Source: Sphingopyxis terrae subsp. terrae NBRC 15098 (GTDB taxonomy: Bacteria; Pseudomonadota; Alphaproteobacteria; Sphingomonadales; Sphingomonadaceae). Taken from it: a DNA stretch of 64,000 nucleotides. The notes beneath the pieces were generated by a model, which worked only from the letters and a program-made list of their open reading frames with translations, made no database searches and was not told the origin of the DNA. Of the stretch, positions 8,689-16,900 are shown in pieces. How positions within the stretch are numbered: position 1 is the first letter of the stretch; the number at the start of each line of letters is the position of its first letter. The stretch is taken from contig NZ_BCZQ01000004.1 in assembly GCF_001598815.1 (NCBI RefSeq), forward strand, positions 124,001 through 188,000. Reading direction: 5' to 3'. The position numbers were made by a program, and so were the translations under genes.

Positions 8689-9117
8689 TTAGAGCAATTG
8701 CGCGCGGCGAAAGCTGAAATGGCCATGATCGACGAAGATCAGATGATCGGTCAAATCGACGGCGATTCGGCGGAGAAAATCCATCGCCTCGCCGGTCGCA
8801 GCCAGATCGGCTTCGCTCGGGTAGGCGCAGCCCGATGGATGATTATGCGCCATCAACACGGTCGCGGCGCCCCGGCCGATCAGCCGGTGCCAGCAGGCAG
8901 GGGCGATCGTGCAACGGCCGTCGATACCGCCTTCGCAGCATTCGATCCGCATCAGGCGCCCGAAACCATCGAATCCGGCCAGGATCAGCCGCTCGCGGTC
9001 AGCGGGGAACTCGGCGCGCAGCAGATCGCGGGCCACCGCGTCCTCCGCGTCGCGATCGACGAAGCCGCTCAGCGTCGTGCCATCGAAGGGGCGGGCAGGT
9101 GGGAAAGCGAGCGCCAT
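8689..9117 (-). CDS. JAB (MPN) domain protein, minimal RadC-like
   Basis: About 142 residues containing only the C-terminal JAB/MPN half of RadC. The metal-binding signature MAHNHPSGCAYPSEAD is intact (two His and the downstream Asp), preceded by ERLILAGFD and a C-rich strand IECCEGGIDGR. The N-terminal helix-hairpin-helix part of full RadC (~220 residues) is absent. RadC proteins were named for repair but their biochemical role is unclear; the JAMM centre suggests a metallopeptidase or related hydrolase. I chose the ATG at 9117 (MALAFPPARPF); a TTG at 9222 would add 35 basic residues without homology signals. Divergent from thyA. Confidence 0.75.
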   Translation of the reverse strand: MALAFPPARPFDGTTLSGFVDRDAEDAVARDLLRAEFPADRERLILAGFDGFGRLMRIECCEGGIDGRCTIAPACWHRLIGRGAATVLMAHNHPSGCAYPSEADLAATGEAMDFLRRIAVDLTDHLIFVDHGHFSFRRAQLL

Positions 9118-9248
9118 CACCGAAATCTGCGCCCCGTGCCCGCGCGCGCCAAGCCGGGACTGGGCCGAAACGGTGCGAGGTCGGGCGGGGCGCTTGCGGG
9201 CCGCGTCGCTGCCGCCTAGCAAAGAGGCCGCAATGCCGGGAGCGAGTC

Positions 9249-10184
9249 TTGTCCGAATCCATCCATTATGAACTTCAATATCTCGACCTTATGCGTCGGA
9301 TATGGACCGAAGGCGACGAACGCGTCGACCGCACCGGGGTCGGGACGCGCTCGCTGTTCGGCGAGACGATGCGCTTTTCGCTGCGCGACGATGCCATTCC
9401 CTTGCTCACAACCAAGCGCGTGTACTGGAAAACGGCGCTGCGCGAGCTGTTGTGGTTCCTGACCGGCGACACCAATATCCGACCGCTCGTTGCGCAGGGC
9501 GTCCGCATCTGGACCGACTGGCCGCTCGAGAAATATCGCCGCGCGACGGGCGAGCAGATCGACGCCGAAGCGTTCGAGGCGCGGATCGTCGCCGATCCTG
9601 ATTTCGCGGCGGCGTGGGGCGATCTGGGGCCGGTCTACGGTCATCAGTGGGTCAATTGGCCACGCTATGAGCCGGCGGGCGAGGGCCTGTTCCGCCGTGT
9701 GGAAGAGGGGCACAACCAGATTGCCGCGCTGATCGACTCGCTCCGCAACAACCCCGGATCGCGCCGGCATATCTTCACCGGCTGGAATGTCGCCGATCTC
9801 GACCGCATGGCGCTGCCGCCCTGTCACATGACCTATCAGTTTCATGTGCGGAGCGACGGCGGACTGTCGTGCCTTCTGTTCCAGCGGTCGTGCGACCTGG
9901 GCCTGGGTTTTGCCTTCAACATATTCGAAGCCGCGCTGCTGACGCGGATGGTTGCGGCGCAATGCGGTCTTCATGCCCATGAACTGGTGTGGACCGGCGG
10001 CGACGTCCATCTCTACCTCAATCACGCCGAGCTCGTGGAGCAGCAGCTTCGGCGCGTTCCATCGGGCGCACCGAGCCTTCGCATCCTTCGGCAGGCTTCG
10101 AGCATTTTCGATTATGCGTTCGACGATTTCGCGGTCGAGAATTACGCCCCGCAGGCGCATATTTCCGCGCCTGTTGCGGTCTGA
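9249..10184 (+). CDS. thyA: Thymidylate synthase
   Basis: A 311-residue ThyA that methylates dUMP to dTMP with 5,10-methylene-THF. The motifs are clear: DRTGVGTRSLFG, LLTTKRVYWKTALRELLWFLTGDTN, the nucleophile Cys in PPCHMTYQF, QRSCDLGLGFAFNI and WTGGDVHLYLNH. Relative to the 264-residue E. coli enzyme it has an insert of about 40-50 residues around 90-140 (RRATGEQIDAEAFEARIVADP). The start is TTG at 9249: the conserved N-terminal segment HYELQYLDLMRRI begins upstream of the first in-frame ATG (9291), and GGGAG lies 6 bases before the TTG. Together with the folate enzyme 15 kb away it serves dTMP/folate metabolism. Confidence 0.95.
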   Translation: MSESIHYELQYLDLMRRIWTEGDERVDRTGVGTRSLFGETMRFSLRDDAIPLLTTKRVYWKTALRELLWFLTGDTNIRPLVAQGVRIWTDWPLEKYRRATGEQIDAEAFEARIVADPDFAAAWGDLGPVYGHQWVNWPRYEPAGEGLFRRVEEGHNQIAALIDSLRNNPGSRRHIFTGWNVADLDRMALPPCHMTYQFHVRSDGGLSCLLFQRSCDLGLGFAFNIFEAALLTRMVAAQCGLHAHELVWTGGDVHLYLNHAELVEQQLRRVPSGAPSLRILRQASSIFDYAFDDFAVENYAPQAHISAPVAV

Positions 10185-10278
10185 GAGGCCGACATTGCAT
10201 TGCTATGCAGGAAGTAATAATATGTCGTACAATTGAAATATAACGGCGCGGCGATTCGCGCCCTGAAGGGACGAATAT

Positions 10279-11574
10279 ATGCCCGAAACGCATCGGCGCC
10301 CGGCGAGCAATCTGCCGCCGCTGTCGCTCCATATTCCCGAACCCCGCTATCGTCCCGGCGACACGCCCGACTTTGGCGATATCGAAGTTCCGGCGGTCGA
10401 AGCGACCCCGCGCCCGGGCGAAGCGACCAAGCCCGATGCGATGCGCGATATGTGCTACGGCCTCGTCCGTGTGCTCGATTTCGACGGGCAGGCGAAGGGC
10501 GCGTGGGATCCGAAGCTCAGCGCCGAACGGTTGCGCGCGATGCTGCGTTACATGATGCTCGTCCGCGCCTTCGACGACCGCATGTTCCGCGCCCAGCGCC
10601 AGGGCAAGACCAGCTTTTACATGAAATGCACCGGCGAGGAGGCGACCTCGGTCGCCTCGACGATGGCGATCGACCGCGCCGATATGTGCTTTCCCAGCTA
10701 CCGCCAGCAAGGCATCTTGATCGCGCGCGATTATCCGCTGATCCAGATGATGAACCAGATCTATTCGAACCGCGGCGACCATCTGCTCGGGCGGCAATTG
10801 CCGATCATGTATTCGGCGCCCGAGCACGGGTTTTTCAGCGTTTCGGGCAATCTCGCGACGCAATATCCCCAAGCAGTCGGCTGGGCGATGGCATCGGCCT
10901 CGAAGGGCGACAGCCGCATCGCGACCGTGTGGTGCGGCGAAGGGTCGTCGGCCGAAGGCGATTTCCATTCGGCGCTGACCTTTGCGACCGTCTATAACGC
11001 GCCGGTCATCTTCAACGTCGTCAACAACCAGTGGGCGATTTCCAGCTTTTCGGGTTTTGCCGGGGGTGAGCGGACGACTTTTGCGGCGCGCGCCGTCGGC
11101 TATGGCATCGCCGGCCTGCGCGTCGACGGCAATGACCCGCTTGCCGTCTATGCCGCGACGCAATGGGCGGCTGACCGGGCGCGGACGAATAACGGTCCGA
11201 CGCTGATCGAACATTTCACCTATCGCGCCGAAGGGCACAGCACCTCGGACGACCCGAGCGCCTATCGCGCGGCACAGGAAGCGAGCGCCTGGCCGTTCGG
11301 CGATCCGATCGCGCGCCTGAAGCAGCATCTGATCGCGCTCGGCGAATGGGACGATGCGCAGCATGATGCGCTGCGCGCCGAACTCGACGATCTGGTAAAG
11401 ACGACGCAGAAGCAGTCGGAAAAGCTCGGGATTCTGGGTCACGGCATGCACCAGCCGTTCGAAACGATGTTCGAGGATGTCTTCGAGGAAATGCCTTGGC
11501 ATCTCAAGGAGCAGTGCGATCAAATGCTGGCCGAACAGGAAAAGAAGTTCGGCCCCAATTGGAAGCCCGAATGA
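10279..11574 (+). CDS. bkdA: 2-oxoisovalerate dehydrogenase E1 component, alpha subunit
   Basis: The 431-residue alpha subunit of the branched-chain 2-oxoacid decarboxylase, which binds thiamine diphosphate and decarboxylates the keto acids of Val, Leu and Ile. Seen: RAFDDRMFRAQRQGKTSFYM, GEEATSVAS, the TPP motif GEGSSAEGDFHSAL ending in VVNNQWAIS, and the phosphorylation-loop region YRAEGHSTSDDPSAYR. Length and the ~80-residue N-terminal extension match the Pseudomonas BkdA1 type rather than pyruvate dehydrogenase E1alpha. AAGGGACG precedes the ATG at a proper distance. First gene of an E1alpha-E1beta-E2 operon. Confidence 0.93.
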   Translation: MPETHRRPASNLPPLSLHIPEPRYRPGDTPDFGDIEVPAVEATPRPGEATKPDAMRDMCYGLVRVLDFDGQAKGAWDPKLSAERLRAMLRYMMLVRAFDDRMFRAQRQGKTSFYMKCTGEEATSVASTMAIDRADMCFPSYRQQGILIARDYPLIQMMNQIYSNRGDHLLGRQLPIMYSAPEHGFFSVSGNLATQYPQAVGWAMASASKGDSRIATVWCGEGSSAEGDFHSALTFATVYNAPVIFNVVNNQWAISSFSGFAGGERTTFAARAVGYGIAGLRVDGNDPLAVYAATQWAADRARTNNGPTLIEHFTYRAEGHSTSDDPSAYRAAQEASAWPFGDPIARLKQHLIALGEWDDAQHDALRAELDDLVKTTQKQSEKLGILGHGMHQPFETMFEDVFEEMPWHLKEQCDQMLAEQEKKFGPNWKPE

Positions 11575-12605
11575 TGGCCGGCGAAACCCAGACCAAGACG
11601 ATGAACATGATCGAGGCGATCAACAGCGCCATGGACATCATGCTCGAACGCGATCCTAACACCGTCGTGATGGGTGAGGACGTCGGCTTTTTCGGCGGCG
11701 TCTTTCGCGCCACCGCGGGCCTGCAGAAAAAGCACGGCAAGACGCGTGTTTTCGATACCCCCATCAACGAATGCGGCATCATCGGCGTCGCCGTCGGCAT
11801 GGGCGCTTATGGCCTGCGTCCCGTCCCCGAAATCCAGTTTGCCGACTATATCTACCCCGGGCTCGACCAACTCGTGAGCGAGGCGGCACGACTGCGCTAT
11901 CGTTCGGCGAACGATTTTATCTGCCCGATGACGGTGCGCACCCCCTTTGGTGGCGGCATTTTCGGGGGGCAGACGCACAGCCAGTCGCCCGAAAGCATCA
12001 TGACGCATATCTGCGGCGTGAAGACGGTCATTCCGTCGAACCCCTATGATGCCAAGGGCCTGTTGATCGCAGCGATCGAGGATAACGACCCCGTCGTCTT
12101 CCTCGAACCCAAACGTATCTACAATGGCCCGTTCAGCGGCTATTACGACCGCCCGGTCGAGCCTTGGTCGAAGCATGATGCGAGCGCGGTTCCCGAAGAT
12201 TATTATCGCATCGAACTCGGCAAGGCGGCGACGGTACGCGCCGGCGAGGCGGTGACGGTGCTCGCCTATGGCACGATGGTCCACGTCGCCAAGACGGTGA
12301 TCGAGGAGATGGGCGTCGACGCAGAAATCCTCGACCTGCGGACGCTGCTGCCGCTCGACATCGATGCGATCGAAACCTCGGTAAAGAAGACCGGGCGTTG
12401 CCTCATCATCCATGAAGCGACGCGCACCTCAGGCTTTGGCGCCGAACTGGCGGCGCTCGTTCAGGAACGCTGCTTCTATCATCTCGAGGCGCCGGTTGAG
12501 CGCGTGACGGGTTTCGACACGCCTTACCCCCACAGCCTCGAATGGGCTTATTTCCCCGGGCCGGTGCGCATCGCGACCGCGCTCGAAAAGATCATGAAGG
12601 ATTGA
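11571..12605 (+). CDS. bkdB: 2-oxoisovalerate dehydrogenase E1 component, beta subunit
   Basis: A 344-residue beta subunit completing the heterotetrameric E1. Motifs include MIEAINSAMDIMLERDP, VMGEDVGFFGGVFRATAGL (Glu that activates TPP), DTPINECGIIGVAVGMGAYG, PMTVRTPFGGGIFGGQTHSQSPE and ILDLRTLLPLD near the C-terminal domain. The start overlaps the stop of the alpha gene: ATGATG at 11571-11576 spans TGA at 11572-11574, so translation is coupled; either ATG could be used. The E2 gene begins 5 bases after its stop. Confidence 0.94.
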   Translation: MMAGETQTKTMNMIEAINSAMDIMLERDPNTVVMGEDVGFFGGVFRATAGLQKKHGKTRVFDTPINECGIIGVAVGMGAYGLRPVPEIQFADYIYPGLDQLVSEAARLRYRSANDFICPMTVRTPFGGGIFGGQTHSQSPESIMTHICGVKTVIPSNPYDAKGLLIAAIEDNDPVVFLEPKRIYNGPFSGYYDRPVEPWSKHDASAVPEDYYRIELGKAATVRAGEAVTVLAYGTMVHVAKTVIEEMGVDAEILDLRTLLPLDIDAIETSVKKTGRCLIIHEATRTSGFGAELAALVQERCFYHLEAPVERVTGFDTPYPHSLEWAYFPGPVRIATALEKIMKD

Positions 12606-12610
12606 CCGCC

Positions 12611-13921
12611 ATGGCTCGCTATTCATTTCGCCTGCCCGACATTGGCGAGGGCATCGCCGAGGCCGAGATCGTTGCCTGGCACGTCAAGATCGGCGAGCGC
12701 GTCGAGGAGGACGCCCAGCTGGCCGACATGATGACCGACAAGGCGACGGTCGAAATGGAATCGCCCGTGTCGGGGGTCGTTGTCGAACTCGCCGGTGACG
12801 TCGGCGACATGGTTTCGATCGGCTCGACGCTGGCGGTGATCGAAACCGACGGCGAAGCCGCGGTCGAAGACATGATCGCCGAAGAGGAATTCGAAGAGGA
12901 CATCGCGGCCGAAACGCCGGGTGTAGAAGAGGCTGCGGTGGCGGAAGCGCCGCCGTCCCTCCAAGCCGTTCGCCCGGAGCCTGTCGAAGCGCCGTCCTTG
13001 TCTTCCACCGTTGAAAAGAGGGACGGGGCTTCGACAAGCCCAGCCCGAACGGAACAGGGTAGAGCCATCCTCGCATCGCCGGCCGTTCGCGCCCGGGCGA
13101 AGGATTTGGGCATCGATCTGGGGCAGGTCCATTCCGATGGCGAGCGGATTCGCCATGCCGATCTCGACGCATTCCTCCGCTACAGCGGCGGGCAGGGCTA
13201 TCACGCCCCGGGCGCCAGCCGCGCCCGCGCCGACGAACCGGTCAAGGTCATCGGCATGCGCCGCAAGATCGCCGAGAATATGGCGGCGTCGAAGCGCGCG
13301 ATCCCGCACTTCACCTATGTCGAGGAAATGGACGTCACCGCGCTCGAAGCGATGCGCGCCGACCTCAACGCCAATCGCGGCGGCCGGCCGAAGCTCACGA
13401 TGCTGCCGTTCCTGATCGTCGCGATCTGCCGCACGATTCCCGAATTTCCCATGATCAACGCGCGTTACGACGACGAAGCGGGTGTTGTGACGCGGCATGG
13501 TGCCGTCCATCTCGGCATGGCGACGCAGACCGATGCCGGACTGATGGTCCCGGTGATCCGCGACGCACAGGACAAGAATGTGTGGCAGCTCGCGAGCGAA
13601 ATCGGCCGGTTGGCGGAGGCCGCACGCACGGGCAAGGCGAAGGTAGAGGAGCTGACGGGCGGAACGCTGACGGTCACCTCGCTCGGCCCGCTCGGCGGTA
13701 TCGCAACGACCCCGGTGATCAACCGGCCCGAAGTCGCGATCATCGGCCCGAACAAGATCGTCGAACGCCCGGTTTTCGACGGCGACGACATCCGCCGCGC
13801 CAAGCTGATGAACCTGTCGATCAGTTGCGACCACCGCGTTGTCGATGGCTGGGACGCCGCGCGCTATGTGCAGGCGCTCAAGAAGCTGATCGAGACGCCG
13901 GTTCTGCTGTTCGCGGACTGA
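12611..13921 (+). CDS. Branched-chain 2-oxoacid dehydrogenase E2 (dihydrolipoyl transacylase)
   Basis: A 436-residue E2 core protein. The N-terminal lipoyl domain (1-78) begins FRLPDIGEGIAEAEIV and carries the lipoylated Lys in MTDKATVEM. A linker (about 80-150) follows, then a peripheral subunit-binding domain (about 153-190, ASPAVRARAKDLGIDL). The catalytic domain (about 215-436) holds the acyltransferase signature SISCDHRVVDGWDAA with active His and Asp. It transfers the acyl group from E1 to CoA. The linker contains an in-frame palindromic repeat (see 12966-13052). No E3 (lipoamide dehydrogenase) gene follows, so E3 must be encoded elsewhere or shared with other complexes. Confidence 0.94.
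   Translation: MARYSFRLPDIGEGIAEAEIVAWHVKIGERVEEDAQLADMMTDKATVEMESPVSGVVVELAGDVGDMVSIGSTLAVIETDGEAAVEDMIAEEEFEEDIAAETPGVEEAAVAEAPPSLQAVRPEPVEAPSLSSTVEKRDGASTSPARTEQGRAILASPAVRARAKDLGIDLGQVHSDGERIRHADLDAFLRYSGGQGYHAPGASRARADEPVKVIGMRRKIAENMAASKRAIPHFTYVEEMDVTALEAMRADLNANRGGRPKLTMLPFLIVAICRTIPEFPMINARYDDEAGVVTRHGAVHLGMATQTDAGLMVPVIRDAQDKNVWQLASEIGRLAEAARTGKAKVEELTGGTLTVTSLGPLGGIATTPVINRPEVAIIGPNKIVERPVFDGDDIRRAKLMNLSISCDHRVVDGWDAARYVQALKKLIETPVLLFAD
12966..13052 (+). repeat. Imperfect inverted repeat inserted in frame in the E2 linker
   Basis: Two 32-base arms (12966-12997 and 13021-13052) are reverse complements at 26 of 32 positions, with a 23-base centre. The arms contain the GTTCG...CCTGTCGAAG type core seen in intergenic palindromes of sphingomonads and Caulobacter (recalled, not searched). 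Translated in the E2 frame they give the segments AVRPEPVEAPS and GASTSPARTE, low-complexity sequence tolerated in the flexible linker between lipoyl and subunit-binding domains. Confidence 0.75.
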
Positions 13922-13930
13922 GTCTATGTC

Positions 13931-13965
13931 GTCATTGCGAGGAGCTTCGCTGCGCTCGCAATGAC
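13931..13965. repeat. Palindromic intergenic repeat
   Basis: GTCATTGCGAG at 13931-13941 and its exact reverse complement at 13955-13965 form an 11-bp stem with a 13-base loop. It sits in the 60-base gap between the convergent E2 and outer-membrane protein genes and has no T run. It looks like a dispersed alphaproteobacterial palindrome; it may also act as a weak bidirectional terminator. Confidence 0.6.
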
Positions 13966-13981
13966 GGCTATCCAAGCTGCG

Positions 13982-16900
13982 TTACAATCCCAGCCCGGCA
14001 AAGCTCGTCTGGTCGAACTTCAGCTTGAAGGTCACATAGGCGCCCGAGCGGGCGAAGCGCGCGTCCTCGAAATCGCGGTCGTGGAAGCCCGCGAAATTAT
14101 AGCCGAAGGTGACATTCGCATTGGTCATCGGCGCGAGAGTCAGCGTCGGGCCGGCGGCCCAGGCGACGGTATCGCCGCCGGTTCCGACGCGAACGCTGCC
14201 CGAGGCGCCGACATCGACATGCTCGCCCAGGTTGAAGCGGAAGTCGGCGCCGAACATGTTCGACCAGCCTTTGACGTCATCGGCGCCGAAGCGGTCGAAA
14301 TTATAGCGCGTGCCCCAGAAGAAGCCGAATTCGCCGCGTTCATACCATAGCCCATCGCCGTCGCGCCGATCGCCGCGATCACCGAGCGGCGACCAGTTGA
14401 CCGACAGGCTATTGATGACGCGGCGGCTGGTGGCATCGCCATCGATTGTCAGCGCGGCGCCGCCGATCGGCCCGGCCTGACCCGCGACTGCATCGCGCAC
14501 CTTGTCCGAACGGACTTCGGTCTTGTTGAGCCAGGACAGCCGCGAATCGGCGGGACGATGCGCCCAGCTGAGTTCAAACTGGATCACTTCGGTCGATGGC
14601 GTGGTGCCGGTGCCGCTGGCCTTCGCATAGGTGAAGAGCGCGCCGAGCGCCCGGCCTTCGCCAAGCTGGCGCAGCCCGCCGAGCGTGAGGCCATAGCGAT
14701 TGGCAAGCTCGCCATCGCGATATTCGGCGCGGCCCGTGATCGTCCAGCGATCGGCGCGATAGGTGGCGCCGGTGCTGACCGCCACGAAATCCTCGGTCAG
14801 CGTCCCGTTGCCCGCAAGGAAACCACCCGACGCCGCAGGCTGACCCGCGTTCAACACATCGCCCGCGCGGATACCGCCCAAGGTGCGGTTTCCGTCGACC
14901 GACAGATCGACCGACCAACGCTCGCCGAGCCGCAGCGACTGCGACAGGCCATAGGCCGCAAAGCTGCGCGGGCCATATTCGCTGATATCCTGCTGGTTCG
15001 CGGTCGCGAGCAGGCGCGCCCCGGCCCACGGCGCGAGGTCGAAGCCCAGCCGCGCGGTGCGGGCCTTCACGCTGCTGCCGTCGGCGATTTCGTAGCTACC
15101 GACCAGATTGACGTCGCGCGTGATCGCGAACCGCGCGCCGAGCCGCTGACGGGTCGGGAAATCGACGCTTGCATCCTGTCCGCCCAAGGCAAATTCGCTC
15201 TGCGCATCGAGTTCGAGGCGCTTGTCGAACAGCCGCTGCGTCGCACCGAGCTGGACGATGTCGGATTTGTTCGTGCTGCCGTCGCTGAGCCGGTCGTCGG
15301 CGTGGGTCAGTCCGGCGCGCAGCAGCGTGGTGCCATTGTCATATTCGACCAGCGCGCGCGCCGCCCGGCGGCGGGCATCGGTGTCAAGATAATCTTCCTG
15401 CCACGCGCTGCCCGTCACCGAAAGCTGGCGTCCAACGCGCAGCCGTCCGTCGAAGCCGAACTTGCGCGTGCCGTTTTCGCTGCTGCTGATCTGACCGGTG
15501 CCGAATCCGCTTTCCTGTTCGCGGACATAGGCCAGGAAGTCGGCGCTGCTGCTGTGATGCTCGGCCTCGATCAGCCATGCCTTCGCGGTTCCGGTGGCAC
15601 TGCTGTTGCTGCTGCCCGCCTTGCTGCTGGCGTCGCTGACCGCGATTTCGGCGCGAACCTCGGTATCGGTATCGGGCCGGAAGCGCGCATCGACGCCGCC
15701 GAGGTTGGTTTTGCGATCATTATCCTCGTCGTGGATCAGCGTCGCGCCGACGCGCAGCCGGTCGTCGTCGCTGCGATAGCTTACGCGGCCGCCGGCATTG
15801 AGCACGCGTTCGCCGACGCCATCGACTTCATATTCGGCGACGATAAACTGCGAATCTAGCGCCGAGGACCGGCTGAGTATCGGCTCGCGAAAGCGCAGCG
15901 TGCCAGCGGCGTAATCGATGTCATAGTCGATGTTGCGCGTCAGCGTCTTGCTATCGACGATGCGTTCGCTGTGCAGCCGGTCGCGCGTTTCGATCGTGAT
16001 GCGGTCGCTGTTCGGCAGAATGTCCCGCGCAGCGAGCTGATAGGGACCGGTCAGGCCATTGCCCTGAATCTCGTCGCGGCGGAAGCGGTAGGGCGTATCG
16101 GCGGCGAAGGCCGTCGCGGCGAGGTTGCGCCCGCGATACTCCGCCTTGGCACCGTTGAGCGCGCGCTGATAGCGGGCGAGCTGCGGCTCCGAAATGCCCG
16201 TCTCGAAATCGCCGAACATCGCATAGAATTGCGGCCGTTCGAGCCGCAGATAGAGCTTGCGAACCGACGCGGCATCATAGCGCGTCTCGTTGCGGTCGGC
16301 GTAGATGGTGTAATAGGCGCGCGGATCGATCACGCCGCCAAATCGCGCGTCGTCCTGTTCCTTGTCGCTGTCATAGGCCAGCGTCATCAGCCATTTGCCC
16401 TGGATGCGACCCTTGGCATAGAGCGCGAGCCGGGCGTCGGCGTTGAGGTCGTCGAGCTTCTCCGCGACGGCTTCCATCCGGTCGTCCAGCGTATTGTAAC
16501 CGAGCGTGCCGGCTGCAAAGCCCACCACGGTCCAGGGGCGATTGCCCGGATCGAGCCAGGTTTCGATCGTCTGCTGGCGCTCGACTTTGGTATCGCGAAA
16601 GCGGAAATCGATCGTCAGTGTTCCCGAAGCGGTCGTCGGTTCGAGCTCGATGAAGGCCAGCCCGTCGTCGCCTTCGGTCTTCCAGACCGGCTGCGCGCGT
16701 TCGAGCCCGGCAAGCTGGCGCGCCTGCTGCGCTTCGGCCTCGACCGCCGGGTAATAGGGTGCGGGGACGCTGAAATCGCCCGTCAGTCCCGCGCGGATCG
16801 GCTTGCCGTCGCGATCGGTCAGACGCACCGCGATCACCGGGCGCGTGACACCGTCCGCCACAAGCACCGATTTGTCGCGCACCAGCGTCGCGCGCATCGG

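Noticed and set aside
10185..10278. Possible leader peptide or riboswitch upstream of the E1alpha gene
   Set aside because: The 94 bases show no stable hairpin ladder, no terminator and no regulatory motif I can name.
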